The notes: generated from the sequence alone by a model not told the origin. A stretch of DNA of 39,416 nt from Pleomorphomonas sp. (GCA_029976075.1 JARKNW010000083.1:1-39416); one strand, 5' to 3'. Positions 24,767 to 34,563 are shown, counted from the first letter of the stretch. A program made the numbers and translations.

Positions 24767-26122
24767 TCAGGCCTCGATGTCAACTCCACCGGTTTCCTTG
24801 CCAAGGGCGAGCGAAACAAAGGTAAGTCCGGCCATCACGGTCAGATAGACGCCGACCCAGAACGGGCTTCCGCCGCCATAGGTCCAGAGCGCCACGGCAA
24901 TGAAGGGCGCAACGGCCGCGCCGAGGATCGACGAGACATTGTAGGAAATGCCGGAGCCGGTGTAGCGGACATTGGCCGGGAAAAGTTCGGGCAACAGGGC
25001 GCCCATCGGGCCGAAGGTCATGCCCATCAGAGTGAAGCCGATGACCAGGAAGGCCATGACACCGAAGGAGCCGAAAGACAGGATCGGCACCCAGAGAAGG
25101 CCGAACAGCATGATGGCCGCTGTGACCCACAGCAGCGTCCGCCGACGACCCCAGCGATCGGCCCAAGGACCGGATACCATGGTGAAGATGCCGAAGAAGA
25201 CGACGCCGACGATCATCATCATGACGAAGGTCCTGTAGTCATAACCGAGGCCCGGCACGGGTGCCGTGGTGGCCGCACGACCGTAGCTAAGCGAGAACGT
25301 GGTCATCAGATAGAACAGCACATAGGTCGCCAGCATGTAGAAGGTGCCGAGGATCAGTTCGCGCCAGTGATGACGCACGGCGTCGGCCATCGGCAGCTTG
25401 CGCACCTTGCCCGACTTCACCGTCTTCTCGAAGGCGGCGCTTTCCACCAGGCTGAAACGTACCCAGAGCCCCACGATCACCATCACCGACGAGAACAGAA
25501 AAGGAATGCGCCAGCCCCAATCGAGAAAGGCGAGCGATGGCCGCGTCGGATCGTCCGAGGGCAATGCCGCCGAGATGATCAGAAACAGGCCGTTGGCAAT
25601 GATGAAACCAATCGGCGCGCCGAGTTGTGGGAAGGTACCGTAAAAGGCGCGCTTTCCCGCCGGTGCGTTTTCAGTGGCAACCAGTGCCGCTCCGCTCCAT
25701 TCGCCGCCGATGGCAAAGCCCTGGGTGAGGCGCATCAGCACAAGAAGAAGGGGAGCGAACCAGCCAACCGAGGCATAGGTTGGCAAACAGCCGATAAGAA
25801 AGGTGGCGATGCCCATTGTGAGCAGAGCCGCCACGAGCGTCACCTTGCGTCCACGCTTGTCCCCGAGATGCCCAAAGAACACGGCCCCGAGTGGGCGAGC
25901 GACCATGGCGGCCCCGAAGATGGCGAAGGAAGAAAGAAGCGCTGTAGTGTCATTGCCGGCCGGAAAGAACAAGTGCGGGAACACCAGCACGGCAGCCGTG
26001 GCATAGACGTAGAAGTCGTAGAACTCGATGGTGGTGCCGACAAGGCTGGCGAGGATGACGCGGGCACGGGAGTTGCCGGCGCGGGCAGCGCCGGACGAAC
26101 CGGCGAGGGTGGTACTGGTCAT
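24767..26122 (-). CDS. MFS transporter, metabolite:H+ symporter (MHS) type
   Basis: A 451-residue inner-membrane symporter with twelve predicted helices. The start RVILASLVGTTIEFYDFYVYATAA is the hallmark of the MHS subfamily (ShiA, ProP, KgtP relatives). The first cytoplasmic loop FFGHLGDKRGRKVTL carries the MFS motif A, and GGEWSGAALVATENAP in helix 5 is also typical. Members take up organic acids, shikimate, proline or betaine with protons; the substrate here is unknown. Transcription ends at a clear terminator downstream. It is divergent from comM across a 421-base gap. The gene is not next to any catabolic enzyme that would point to a substrate. Confidence 0.9.
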   Translation of the reverse strand: MTSTTLAGSSGAARAGNSRARVILASLVGTTIEFYDFYVYATAAVLVFPHLFFPAGNDTTALLSSFAIFGAAMVARPLGAVFFGHLGDKRGRKVTLVAALLTMGIATFLIGCLPTYASVGWFAPLLLVLMRLTQGFAIGGEWSGAALVATENAPAGKRAFYGTFPQLGAPIGFIIANGLFLIISAALPSDDPTRPSLAFLDWGWRIPFLFSSVMVIVGLWVRFSLVESAAFEKTVKSGKVRKLPMADAVRHHWRELILGTFYMLATYVLFYLMTTFSLSYGRAATTAPVPGLGYDYRTFVMMMIVGVVFFGIFTMVSGPWADRWGRRRTLLWVTAAIMLFGLLWVPILSFGSFGVMAFLVIGFTLMGMTFGPMGALLPELFPANVRYTGSGISYNVSSILGAAVAPFIAVALWTYGGGSPFWVGVYLTVMAGLTFVSLALGKETGGVDIEA

Positions 26123-26543
26123 GGCATTCCGTTCGTCTGGGCATCCGCTTCAACATCGAGCGCCTCGGTGCGGCGAATGCAAATCGCGACCTTGGAGCAA
26201 AAGCTCCTCTTGGTCTCTAGTGTTTCCTTTTCGTTCGCAGCGGCTTCCGAGCTGCCCCTTTCGCCCGTGACACCACCGTAAGCACGGCTTATTAGACGAA
26301 GGTCATAGTCATGTTAAGGGTGGGGGCGGCAGTTTCTGAAATTTTGTTGCGCATGGCTGCCATGCCGAGACCGAACAGTTCTTCAAGGCGCTCGCTTTTG
26401 AAAGAAAAAGAATAAGCGACCATCTGGGTCGGCCATGTCGGCCATGATCTTTTCCAGAACAAAGAGCCTCTGTTTGTTCTTGTCTCGTTCTTGACTTGAG
26501 GGATAGCATTCGCTTAGGTTGCAATGAGCCAAGGGGACGAACA
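26123..26543. other. 421-base gap between divergent MFS and comM genes
   Basis: No convincing gene is present. The gap holds GGAGC-AAAA-GCTCC (26194-26207, a short hairpin), a tandem nine-base repeat TCGGCCATG twice (26429-26446) and a -35-like TTGACT ahead of comM. The middle part is somewhat poorer in G+C than the genes. A minus-strand frame of 71 codons at 26309-26524 has no protein-like character. The MFS promoter should lie in the left half, but I cannot assign it. Confidence 0.5.
26491..26519 (+). promoter_or_regulatory. Possible sigma-70 promoter of comM
   Basis: TTGACT (26491-26496) matches the -35 consensus in five of six bases. At 17-18 bases comes TTAGGT/TAGGTT, a poor -10. Transcription would then begin some 20 bases before the comM start codon. 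The -35 is good but the -10 is weak, so the call is tentative. Confidence 0.3.
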
Positions 26544-28079
26544 ATGGTCGCACATGTCAGGACCGTCTGCTTTCAGGGTGTCGAAGCGACCCCGGTCGAC
26601 GTTCAGGTCCACATGGGCCCCGGCAAGGTGTTGTTCAACATCGTCGGTCTCGGCGACAAGGCGGTGACCGAAAGCCGCGAACGTGTGCGTGCCGCACTCG
26701 CAGCTTCCGGTCTTGCGCTTCCGGCCAAGCGCATTACCGTCAATCTGGCGCCTGCGGATCTTCCAAAGGAAGGCAGTCACTACGATTTGCCCATCGCACT
26801 CGCCATCATGGCCGCCATGGGCGCTCTGCCGTCCGACGCGCTCGCCGATTATGTCGTGCTCGGCGAGCTTTCGCTCGACGGGACCATCGCGCCTGTCGCC
26901 GGCGTGCTGCCGGCGGCGATTGCCGCCAACTCTGAAGGCTTGGGGCTGATGTGTCCGCGAGCCTCCGGTCCGGAAGCGGCGTGGGCCGATGCCGAAATGC
27001 CGATTCTCGCGCCTATCAGCCTGATCGCGGTCGTCAACCATTTCAAAGGTACCCAGGTTCTGTCGCGACCGGAGCCGAGAGTGGCCGATGCCATGGCCAC
27101 GCTTCCCGATCTCGCCGACGTCAAGGGCCAGGAGACGGCTCGCCGCGCCCTGGAGGTGGCGGCGGCCGGCAGTCATAATCTCTTGATGATTGGTCCGCCG
27201 GGTTCCGGAAAGTCGATGCTGGCGAGTCGTCTGCCTTCCATTCTTCCGGCTTTGACGCCACAGGAGATGCTCGAAATCTCCATGATTGCCTCGATTGCCG
27301 GCACGCTCGCCGACGGCCGGCTATCGGATCGGCGTCCGTTCCGAGCACCTCATCACTCGGCATCGATGGCGGCATTGGTAGGCGGTGGCGTGCGGGCAAA
27401 GCCCGGCGAAATCTCGCTCGCTCATCGTGGTGTGCTGTTTCTCGACGAACTCCCGGAGTTCAACCCGGCTGTGCTCGATAGTCTGCGCCAGCCTTTGGAA
27501 ACCGGCGATGTCGTGATCGCCCGTGCCAACAACCGGGTTACCTATCCGGCCCGCTTTCAGCTTATCGCAGCCATGAATCCTTGCCGTTGCGGCCTCGCCG
27601 GAACGCCCGGTCACACCTGCCGGCGCGGGCCGGCCTGTGCCGCCGAATATCAGGAGCGCATCTCCGGCCCACTGCTCGATCGCTTCGATCTGACGGTGGA
27701 GGTCCCGGCCGTGTCGGCATCCGACCTGATCGGTGCCCGTCGAGGTGGCGAGCCGTCCTCAGCCGTTGCTACCCGCGTTGCCGCAGCAAGAGCTATTCAA
27801 TCGGAGCGCTACACCTCGCTTGGTCTCGATGCGTCCGTCACCAACGCTTCTGCTCCAGCCGCGGTGATCGATGGCGTGGCAGAGCCTGACAACGCCGGCT
27901 TGGCGTTGCTGAAGCAGGCTGCAGAGCGACTGTCGCTATCGGCACGCGGTTATCATCGCGTATTGAAAGTTGCCCGCACGCTGGCCGACCTTGAGGGTTC
28001 CGAGAACGTCGGCCGTCTGCATATCGGCGAGGCGCTCGCCTATCGCACCGGCACCGATCGCCGGGCGCGGGCGGCATGA
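26544..28079 (+). CDS. comM: ComM/YifB family AAA+ ATPase (Mg chelatase-like)
   Basis: A 511-residue AAA+ protein. In competent gammaproteobacteria ComM is a hexameric helicase that drives branch migration during natural transformation; elsewhere it is called YifB. An N-terminal Lon-protease-like substrate domain (about residues 1-170, VDVQVHMGPGKVLFNIVGLGDKAV) is followed by Walker A MIGPPGSGKSMLA, Walker B GVLFLDELPEF and the sensor AMNPCRCGL. A Cys-rich loop (CRCGLAGTPGHTCRRGPAC) lies in the ATPase domain, and the C-terminal helical lid ends RGYHRVLKVARTLADL. I chose the ATG at 26544, which has AAGGGG upstream. No competence genes are next to it. Confidence 0.93.
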   Translation: MVAHVRTVCFQGVEATPVDVQVHMGPGKVLFNIVGLGDKAVTESRERVRAALAASGLALPAKRITVNLAPADLPKEGSHYDLPIALAIMAAMGALPSDALADYVVLGELSLDGTIAPVAGVLPAAIAANSEGLGLMCPRASGPEAAWADAEMPILAPISLIAVVNHFKGTQVLSRPEPRVADAMATLPDLADVKGQETARRALEVAAAGSHNLLMIGPPGSGKSMLASRLPSILPALTPQEMLEISMIASIAGTLADGRLSDRRPFRAPHHSASMAALVGGGVRAKPGEISLAHRGVLFLDELPEFNPAVLDSLRQPLETGDVVIARANNRVTYPARFQLIAAMNPCRCGLAGTPGHTCRRGPACAAEYQERISGPLLDRFDLTVEVPAVSASDLIGARRGGEPSSAVATRVAAARAIQSERYTSLGLDASVTNASAPAAVIDGVAEPDNAGLALLKQAAERLSLSARGYHRVLKVARTLADLEGSENVGRLHIGEALAYRTGTDRRARAA

Positions 28080-28216
28080 GCGGCAAGCGACACGCGGACG
28101 AAACGTGCTCATCTTCTACGCATAGTTGTGGGTTATCCTTGTGTGATATGGCAGAATTAGCCATTTTCGGCCGTTCATCAACCGATTGGCAACCTTGACG
28201 GCCTAGCCTTCATCTG

Positions 28217-28236
28217 CCCTGCCGAGAGCGGCAGGG
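28217..28236 (+). other. Hairpin in the leader of the hybrid kinase gene
   Basis: CCCTGCCG and CGGCAGGG flank AGAG, a perfect 8-bp stem with a four-base loop in the 214-base gap between comM and the kinase, 58 bases before the kinase start. No T tract follows on either strand, so it is not a classical terminator. It may be a 5'-leader structure or a weak comM 3' end. Confidence 0.45.
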
Positions 28237-28293
28237 TCGGCGTATTCCCCCCGCAGGAGCGTCGTTCGACCGCGTCGCACCTTCGGGACGGAT

Positions 28294-30756
28294 ATGGCCG
28301 GCCAACAGCACGATTCGCCCGACGACACCTCGTCGCCACGCCCAACTGCTGGAAGATTGCGTCTGCCACATGTGCGCTGGCGCCGAGCAGTGCCACTTAT
28401 CGCCGCTGGTTTTGCCCTTTTGGCTGCAGCGGTGACTGTCTTCTTCTCGCTCCTGGCCTCCCCGACGCTGCTTGTCGTCATCGCGGCCATGATTCTGGGC
28501 GGCGTATTGTTCGAAGCCGGTCGCCGCTCGGCTCGTCGCGACCTCGGCCGTCTTTATGACGCTGCCACTGGATCGGTCGATGAAGGCGATGCCATCGGCG
28601 ACCTCGTCATTCGTCGCGATGCCTCCGGTCGAATTACGTCCACCAGCACGGCGACGACTGCGTTGCTTGGCCAGCCACCAGGCGCCTTTATCGGCCTCGA
28701 TTTTTCCACGTTTGCTGCCGACTTGGCCGCCGGAGATTTGTTCGCTGCTTCCGATATTGTCGCGCACGACGCTCGACGGCCGCGCGCGGATCCCTGGCAA
28801 CAGCTGCGCCGTCGCTTGACAGCACTGGCCGCTCTGTCCGGCCATCTTGCCTCCAGTTCGAGCCAAAACCGGTTGGCAGGCGATATCCGGATAGAGACAG
28901 TCGACGGCGCCCGCTGGTTTTCCTTTTCAGAAATGCCGATTGTTGAGGACGGCAGGGTCACAGGGACTCGTACCCTTGGGCGCGATATTACCGAGCGCAA
29001 GGCGATCGAAGCGGCACTCGAGAAGACTCGCGACGAAGCCGAGGCGGCAAGCGCTGCCAAGAGCCGATTTCTTGCCGTCGTCAGCCACGAAATTCGTACG
29101 CCGCTCAATGGCATCCTCGGCATGACGGCGCTCATGCAGAAGACGTCATTATCGGCCGAGCAGCGGACCTACGCTCGCGCCATCGAGACATCGGGAGAAG
29201 CGCTGCTTACCCTGATTGAAGATCTCCTGGATTTCTCGAAAATCGAGGCCGGTCGTCTGACCTTGCAGCCCGAACCGACGTCGCTGGTTGCCATCGTCGA
29301 GGACCTGGTCGAGCTGATGGCGCCGCGCGCCGAGATGAAAGGTATCGAGCTCGCCGCCTACATAGATCCGCGACTTGATCGCCCTATCCTGGCCGATCCA
29401 ATTCGCGTCCGGCAGGTGCTTTTCAATCTTGCAGGCAATGGCATCAAGTTCACGGCCGAAGGCGGTGTCGCCATCGAACTGCAGATGATGGCCGAAAAGG
29501 AGGGGGGCGTTGAGGTATCCTTCCTGGTTCGCGATACGGGAATTGGAATTGCCGAGGCCGATCAGCAGCGCATTTTCGGTGAGTTCGAACAGGCCGATCC
29601 CGGTCCGGCTCGTGCCCACGGTGGCACCGGTCTCGGCCTTGCCATCGCCCGGGAACTGACGCGGTTGATGGGGGACGATATACGCCTCGTGTCGGCACCC
29701 GGCGAAGGGGCCAGCTTTAGCTTCACGCTGCGCTTCCCGCTCGCCGGGGTAAGCGACGAAGCAAGCGTCGAGTCGTCCGCCCCGCTTGCTTCTGCCGAGA
29801 CCGATAGGGGAGTCGAAAGCCTGTCCTCAGGCGATGCAGTGGGCGCAAGGGCGGCACTCGCCCTTCTCGCGGCGAGCTTTGCGGCAAAGGATGATGCGCC
29901 GGCGCCCGCAGCTGCCCCGACCGCGAACCGGCAGTTCGCCGGCCGCAGAGTTCTGGTGGTATCGCACGCCCTTATCGAAGGCCCGTTCTTGATCCGGCGA
30001 CTGTTCGATGCGGGCGCCGACGTTACACTGGCGACGCAGAAGGACATCGAACAGGAGGTGGTCGGCTCCTGGAGTCCGGATGTGGTTCTCATTGATGCCG
30101 CGGCTGGAGATCCGCTGGCCGTCATTGAGCGCATTCGCGCTTTCTCCACGACCCCGGTTGGCGTGCTGATCACCGCATCCGAGCGGCCGATGCTACCGGA
30201 GCTGCAGGCCGCTGGATATGGTGCCTACCTGGTCAAGCCGGTCAGGGCGCGCACGCTTTCAGCCGTTGTGGAAACGCTGCTCGGTCACGGTCAGTTCGCG
30301 GCCGCTGCGGAACCGATGATCTCCGCTGAGCCGCCTCCACCGGCTCAGCGGCTGTCCGTTCTGTTGTGCGACGATAACGAGATCAATCTTCTGCTCGGTC
30401 GCGCGTTGGTGGAGCGAGCCGGTCATGCCGTCACGCTGGGAACAGATGGCCAGAAGGCATTGACCGCCACTGCTGCAATGCTGTCCTCCGGTGGCAGTTT
30501 CGATGTGGTCCTGATGGATCTGCATATGCCCGAGATGGACGGCATAGAAGCCGCGCGGCGCATGCGGGCGATGATTGCCGACCGCGGCGGCCGCCAGCCG
30601 GTCATTGCTGCCTTGACCGCTGATGCCCTGCCGGAAACAAAAGCGCGCTGCGAGGATGGTCTGTTCGATGCGTGGCTATCAAAGCCATTGAGACCGGCTG
30701 ATCTCGAGACGCTGCTGGAGGCAAGTGCCAGCGGAGAGGTCGCCCACGCGTCTTGA
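28294..30756 (+). CDS. Hybrid sensor histidine kinase with a degenerate and a functional receiver domain
   Basis: An 820-residue inner-membrane kinase. Two membrane helices (about 33-53 and 56-74) have a very short loop, then comes a PAS-like domain (about 95-235). The phospho-acceptor H265 lies in [19 protein letters not shown], and the ATPase domain (about 375-490) has [20 protein letters not shown] and [18 protein letters not shown] first receiver (about 550-665, [12 protein letters not shown]) lacks the acidic pocket pair and is probably inactive in phosphotransfer. The second (about 690-805) is complete, with CDDNEIN, D742 in [11 protein letters not shown] and K797. No partner regulator is adjacent, so it is an orphan; a separate Hpt protein would be needed to pass on the phosphate. 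The signal is unknown. It is followed by a strong terminator. Confidence 0.92.
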   Translation: MAGQQHDSPDDTSSPRPTAGRLRLPHVRWRRAVPLIAAGFALLAAAVTVFFSLLASPTLLVVIAAMILGGVLFEAGRRSARRDLGRLYDAATGSVDEGDAIGDLVIRRDASGRITSTSTATTALLGQPPGAFIGLDFSTFAADLAAGDLFAASDIVAHDARRPRADPWQQLRRRLTALAALSGHLASSSSQNRLAGDIRIETVDGARWFSFSEMPIVEDGRVTGTRTLGRDITERKAIEAALEKTRDEAEAASAAKSRFLAVVSHEIRTPLNGILGMTALMQKTSLSAEQRTYARAIETSGEALLTLIEDLLDFSKIEAGRLTLQPEPTSLVAIVEDLVELMAPRAEMKGIELAAYIDPRLDRPILADPIRVRQVLFNLAGNGIKFTAEGGVAIELQMMAEKEGGVEVSFLVRDTGIGIAEADQQRIFGEFEQADPGPARAHGGTGLGLAIARELTRLMGDDIRLVSAPGEGASFSFTLRFPLAGVSDEASVESSAPLASAETDRGVESLSSGDAVGARAALALLAASFAAKDDAPAPAAAPTANRQFAGRRVLVVSHALIEGPFLIRRLFDAGADVTLATQKDIEQEVVGSWSPDVVLIDAAAGDPLAVIERIRAFSTTPVGVLITASERPMLPELQAAGYGAYLVKPVRARTLSAVVETLLGHGQFAAAAEPMISAEPPPPAQRLSVLLCDDNEINLLLGRALVERAGHAVTLGTDGQKALTATAAMLSSGGSFDVVLMDLHMPEMDGIEAARRMRAMIADRGGRQPVIAALTADALPETKARCEDGLFDAWLSKPLRPADLETLLEASASGEVAHAS

Positions 30757-30775
30757 TGGATCGCCCATCAGACAA

Positions 30776-30820
30776 GACGAAAGAAGGCGGGACCGCGCAT
30801 GGGTCCCGCCTTCTTTCGTC
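30776..30820. terminator. Bidirectional terminator with 19-bp perfect stem
   Basis: The arm GACGAAAGAAGGCGGGACC (30776-30794) and its exact complement (30802-30820) enclose a seven-base loop. Pyrimidine-rich CTTCTTTC ends both arms. It lies between the convergent kinase and ABC permease genes, 19 bases past one stop and 27 past the other, so it can end both messages. Confidence 0.88.
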
Positions 30821-30847
30821 GTATAAACGCTAGCCGTTTCTGCCAAA

Positions 30848-31816
30848 TTACCCGCGGCGGCGGCGCAACTGGTCGAAGTAAACGATCAGGATGATCAGCA
30901 GACCGGTGATGATGCGCTGCCAGAATGAGTTGACGTTCAGAAGGTTGGCGCCGTTGTTGATCGTGGCCAGAATGAAGGCGCCGATCAACGGGCCGTGTAC
31001 CGAGCCGATGGCTCCGAACAGTGAGGTGCCGCCGATCACCGATGACGCGATCGCCTGCAGTTCCCAGCCGTCAGCCTGCATGGCATTGCCGACGCCGATA
31101 CGAGCAGCGAGCAGAATGCCAACGAAGGCCGCGCAAGTCGAAGACAGCGTATACGCAAGATAGACCGTCAGCTTGACGTTGACGCCGGAAAGGCGCGCTG
31201 CCTCCATGTTGGAGCCGACCGCGAAGATGTAGCGGCCATAGCGGCTGTGGTGGAGGAAGATGTAGGCGGGTATGCCGATCAGGATCACCATCCAGAACAG
31301 GTTCGGTAACCGCAGAAAATCGTTACGCGAGAACTCGGTGAAGGTGTCGTTGACGATGTTGATCGTAGCACCGTTGGTGATCAGGAGGCCGATGCCACGC
31401 AGGGAAGTCAGTGTTGCCAAGGTGATGATGAAGGGTGGCAAGCCCATCTGCACGATGCCGAAACCATGGAACATGCCGATGGCTACGCCGACGGCCAGCG
31501 TGACGATGACCGTCGTCAGGATGGAAAAGTCGTGCGTCAGGAGCCAGGCAGCGATGACCGTGCAGAAACCGACCACTGCGCCGACGGAGAGGTCGATGCC
31601 GGTGGTGATGATGACGAAGGTCTCGCCAACCGCCAGAATGGCGATCATCGAACCCTGACGCATCAGGTTCATGATGTTGGTTTCGGTCATAAAGCTCTTG
31701 GTCGTCAGGCTGAGGACGATGCACATGGCGAGCAGCAGTCCGACCAGTGTCAGGCCGAACAGCCAGTTGGCGCTGCTTTTGCGGGCGACCGCCGCCGTCT
31801 TGGTATCCGTGGACAT
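30848..31816 (-). CDS. Sugar ABC transporter permease (RbsC-like, CUT2 family)
   Basis: A 322-residue inner-membrane permease of the ribose/galactose type (BPD_transp_2). About ten hydrophobic segments are seen. The family stretch VGETFVIITTGIDLSVGAVVGF near residue 65 and the ATPase-contact loop RYIFAVGSNMEAARLSGVNVKLT near residue 200 are both clear. Only one permease gene is present, so it should act as a homodimer. GGGGAG precedes the ATG. It is the last gene of the binding protein-ATPase-permease set, 27 bases behind the ATPase gene. The sugar cannot be told from the permease. The nearby FAH and lactonase-like genes suggest a sugar that is degraded through its lactone. Confidence 0.93.
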   Translation of the reverse strand: MSTDTKTAAVARKSSANWLFGLTLVGLLLAMCIVLSLTTKSFMTETNIMNLMRQGSMIAILAVGETFVIITTGIDLSVGAVVGFCTVIAAWLLTHDFSILTTVIVTLAVGVAIGMFHGFGIVQMGLPPFIITLATLTSLRGIGLLITNGATINIVNDTFTEFSRNDFLRLPNLFWMVILIGIPAYIFLHHSRYGRYIFAVGSNMEAARLSGVNVKLTVYLAYTLSSTCAAFVGILLAARIGVGNAMQADGWELQAIASSVIGGTSLFGAIGSVHGPLIGAFILATINNGANLLNVNSFWQRIITGLLIILIVYFDQLRRRRG

Positions 31817-31843
31817 GAATTTCTCCCCGTGAACGCTCCCCGT

Positions 31844-33376
31844 TCACACACCGATCGCTTCGGACAGAATTTCTTCGTGGCTCGCCGTATGGTAGGCGTG
31901 CCGGGCGACGTCCTCCCCACGACGGAAGACATGCAGCTCGTCGGCGAGCTCGTAGACTTCGGGCAGATAGGACGAGATAAGGATGATGCCGGCTCCCTCG
32001 GCGAGCAGGCGGGCGAGCAGACGGTAGATTTCTGCCTTGGTGCCGACATCGACGCCGACGGTCGGCTCATCGAAGATGAACAGCCGGGCGCCATGATTGA
32101 GCCACTTGCCGATGACGATCTTCTGCTGATTGCCGCCGGACAGTGACGACACCAGAGCTCCACGGCCCGACGTCTTCACCTGAAGATCGGCGATCTGCCG
32201 ATCCGCTCTCTGGCGATCGGCTGAGAACGGCACCAGACCGGCCATGGTGATGTGAGGGAAAATCGGCAGATTGAGATTGAAGCCGACGGGCAGATTGATG
32301 CACAGGCCCTGGTCACGTCGGCTTTCCGGCGCGAGTGCTATGCCGAGGTCCATCGCCTGGCGCTCGGAGTGGATATCCACCTCTTTGCCTTGCCAGATGA
32401 TGCTGCCACCGGTCTTGCGATGGCGGCCGAACAGCGACATCACGAACTCCGAACGACCGGCGCCGATCAGCCCATAGAGGCCGACGATCTGCCCGGCGCG
32501 AACGCTGAGGGAAACGTCATGGAAGCCTGGACCACTGAGGTTCTTGGTCTCGATCAGCACGTCGCCGGCCGGGAAGAACTCCTTATGGTAGATCTGTTCC
32601 AGCGATCGGTTGATCATCAGCGAGATCAGCTCGGCCTCGTTGGTCTCCGAGGTCACGCGGGTGCCGACCAGACTGCCATCACGCAGGATCGACACACGAT
32701 CGGAAAGCTCGAATACCTCTTCAAGTCGATGACTGATGTAGACGATGGTGACGCCACGCTCCTTGAGGCGGCGGATCAGCGCAAACAGTTGAGCCGCTTC
32801 GGTCCGGGTGAGGTAGGCGGTCGGCTCGTCGAAGATCAGGAATCGGGTGCCGCGGATGGCGGCGCGGGCGGTGGCGATCAACTGCTGCTGGCCAATGGTG
32901 AGATCACCAAGCAAGACATGGGCGGGGAGCTGGAAGCCGAGGTCGTCGAGGATCGCCTGCGCTTTCCGGGCCATTTCTCCCTTGCGGAGCAGGCCGAACC
33001 CGACATCTTCATCGCCGAGAAACATGTTTGCGGCAACCGTCAGATGACGGCACAGCACGACTTCCTGGTGGACGGCATTAATGCCGAATCCGATCGCTTC
33101 ATGCGGCGTCGCAAGTCCTACAGACCGACCTTCCCAGAACACTTCGCCAGAGGTGCGGGTGATGACGCCCGTCAGAAGTTTGATCAGTGTTGACTTGCCG
33201 GCACCGTTTTCACCGACGATTGCGTGAATTTCACCCCGGGCAAAAGTGAGATCGGCAGGTTTCAGCGCATGAGTGGCGCCGTAGCGTTTTTCGAGTCCGC
33301 GTAGCTCGAGGATAGGTACGCTTGCGGCGGCGATGGCGGCCTCGGCCGTCTGCCCGTGGGGATTGGTTTCGACCAT
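31844..33376 (-). CDS. Sugar ABC transporter ATPase (RbsA/MglA-like double ATPase)
   Basis: A 510-residue cytoplasmic protein with two ABC domains. The first (about 22-250) has Walker A GENGAGKSTLIKLLTG (55-70), the signature-like LTIGQQQLIATARAA and Walker B FLIFDEPTAYLT. The second (about 265-505) has the degenerate Walker A LYGLIGAGRSEF usual for this family, signature LSGGNQQKIVIGKW and Walker B LFIFDEPTVGVDVG. Such tandem ATPases power CUT2 importers for ribose, galactose, xylose, arabinose or deoxy sugars. The gene follows the binding-protein gene after a 200-base gap with hairpins, and precedes the permease gene. Confidence 0.95.
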   Translation of the reverse strand: MVETNPHGQTAEAAIAAASVPILELRGLEKRYGATHALKPADLTFARGEIHAIVGENGAGKSTLIKLLTGVITRTSGEVFWEGRSVGLATPHEAIGFGINAVHQEVVLCRHLTVAANMFLGDEDVGFGLLRKGEMARKAQAILDDLGFQLPAHVLLGDLTIGQQQLIATARAAIRGTRFLIFDEPTAYLTRTEAAQLFALIRRLKERGVTIVYISHRLEEVFELSDRVSILRDGSLVGTRVTSETNEAELISLMINRSLEQIYHKEFFPAGDVLIETKNLSGPGFHDVSLSVRAGQIVGLYGLIGAGRSEFVMSLFGRHRKTGGSIIWQGKEVDIHSERQAMDLGIALAPESRRDQGLCINLPVGFNLNLPIFPHITMAGLVPFSADRQRADRQIADLQVKTSGRGALVSSLSGGNQQKIVIGKWLNHGARLFIFDEPTVGVDVGTKAEIYRLLARLLAEGAGIILISSYLPEVYELADELHVFRRGEDVARHAYHTASHEEILSEAIGV

Positions 33377-33501
33377 GATCGACCCGCGTCAGTTGGAAAT
33401 GCAAGACGTGCAGCGGGCAGGAATCCCGGCCGCAGATCCCGGCATCAGCCGGCAACAACGACACGGGCCGTGGCCCGGCTCGGCATGAAGAAGGTACCGG
33501 G

Positions 33502-33521
33502 CACCAAGGCACCCGGCCCAG
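33502..33521 (-). other. Second hairpin between binding-protein and ATPase genes
   Basis: On the minus strand CCGGGTGCC and GGTGCCCGG surround TT. Five outer G-C pairs continue inward through G-U and G-C pairs. TACCTTCTTC follows, a weak pyrimidine tail. Together with the neighbouring stem this makes a double-hairpin element, probably for partial termination. The remainder of the 200-base gap shows no gene. Confidence 0.45.
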
Positions 33522-33530
33522 GTTTCCGGA

Positions 33531-33563
33531 CATCCGAGCGGCCTCAGACGAGCCGCCCGGATG
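33531..33563 (-). other. Hairpin after the sugar-binding protein gene
   Basis: CATCCGAGCGGC (33531-33542) pairs with GCCGCCCGGATG (33552-33563) over 12 bp with one mismatch in the listed strand that becomes a G-U pair in the minus-strand RNA; the loop has nine bases. It begins 13 bases after the binding-protein stop and has no T tract. Such structures protect binding-protein messages from 3' decay and lower expression of the following ATPase and permease. Confidence 0.6.
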
Positions 33564-33576
33564 CTGGGAGCCTTGC

Positions 33577-34563
33577 TTATTTCACTTTCGGGTTCAGCAG
33601 TTCCTGGGCGCGCGGCTCATTCATGTTGGCCGTGGTGACCAGATTGGCGCCAGTGTCGACGAAGGCCTCGACCTTTTCCTTCTTGGCAGCGGCGAGGGCC
33701 GTCTTGATGCCGTCGTAACCCATGCGATACGGGTCCTGCACGACGAGGGCGTCGATCACGCCGCTCTTCAGGAAGCCAACGAGCTTGTCGTCATTGTCGA
33801 AGCCGATCAACTGCACCTTGTCGCCAACCTTGTTCTCGGCGATGGCCTGACCTGCGCCTTGCGCGGCAATCAGGTTGGAAGCGAAGACGCCCTTGAGGTT
33901 GGGATTGGCGGTCAGGAGGTCGGTCATGATGTTGAGGGCGGTGGTCGCCTGGCCGTCACCGACCTTGTCAGCCACCAGCTTGAGACCGGGATACTTGGCC
34001 GCCAGTTCTTCCTTGAAGCCCTTTGCGCGCTGCTCGAGCGAGCCGGCGCCCGGCAGGTTGGTGATCAGCGCAACGTCACCCTCGGCCTTGCCGCCATTGA
34101 CGGCAGCGATGGCGGCGGCGAGACCGTCAGCGGCGATACGGCCGCCTTGCACGTTGTCGGTGGTCAAGAACGACGTGAACGACTTGGAGTCGGCTGCCGA
34201 GTCAATGCCGATAACCGGAACGGACTTGGCGGCTTCATCGATCGGCTTGCCGAGTGCCTTGAATTCGGTCGGCGCCACGACGAGAGCGTTGGCTCCCGAG
34301 GAAACTGCATTTTCGATGATCGAGATCTGGCCATTGATGTCGGCTTCGGACTGGGCGCCGAGCTCGGGAACATTCACGCCAAGATCCTTGCCGGCTTTGC
34401 GAGCGCCGGCAAGAACGATCTGCCAATAGAAAGAGGTGGTGTCCTTGACGATAATCGGAATCGTAAGGGTTTCGGCCTGCGCGGCTACCGGGGCGACAGC
34501 GGACAGCGCGACGGCGCCAGCCAGTGCGACAAGCGTACGACGTGTAATGCCAACAGCTTTCAT
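33577..34563 (-). CDS. Periplasmic sugar-binding protein (RbsB-like, type I)
   Basis: A 328-residue binding protein of the ribose/galactose type. The N-terminal signal MKAVGITRRTLVALAGAVALSAVAPVAAQA has a twin-arginine-like TRRTLV but a Sec-type length; cleavage is expected after AQA. The mature part reads TLTIPIIVKDTTSFYWQIVLAGARKAGKDLG, the standard first strand and helix, with Phe and Tyr able to stack on a sugar. IIENAVSSGANALVVAP, PVIGIDSAAD and LIGFDNDDKLVGFLKSG are the other family strands. GGGAGG precedes the ATG. It is the first gene of the transporter operon and follows the AT-rich gap with repeated motifs. Confidence 0.93.
   Translation of the reverse strand: MKAVGITRRTLVALAGAVALSAVAPVAAQAETLTIPIIVKDTTSFYWQIVLAGARKAGKDLGVNVPELGAQSEADINGQISIIENAVSSGANALVVAPTEFKALGKPIDEAAKSVPVIGIDSAADSKSFTSFLTTDNVQGGRIAADGLAAAIAAVNGGKAEGDVALITNLPGAGSLEQRAKGFKEELAAKYPGLKLVADKVGDGQATTALNIMTDLLTANPNLKGVFASNLIAAQGAGQAIAENKVGDKVQLIGFDNDDKLVGFLKSGVIDALVVQDPYRMGYDGIKTALAAAKKEKVEAFVDTGANLVTTANMNEPRAQELLNPKVK

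Noticed and set aside
26309..26524. Minus-strand frame of 71 codons between the MFS and comM genes
   Set aside because: Short, low protein character, and it overlaps the likely comM promoter.
32252..33193. Open plus-strand frame (313 codons) opposite the sugar ATPase gene
   Set aside because: Antisense to a clear double ABC ATPase; no domain of its own.
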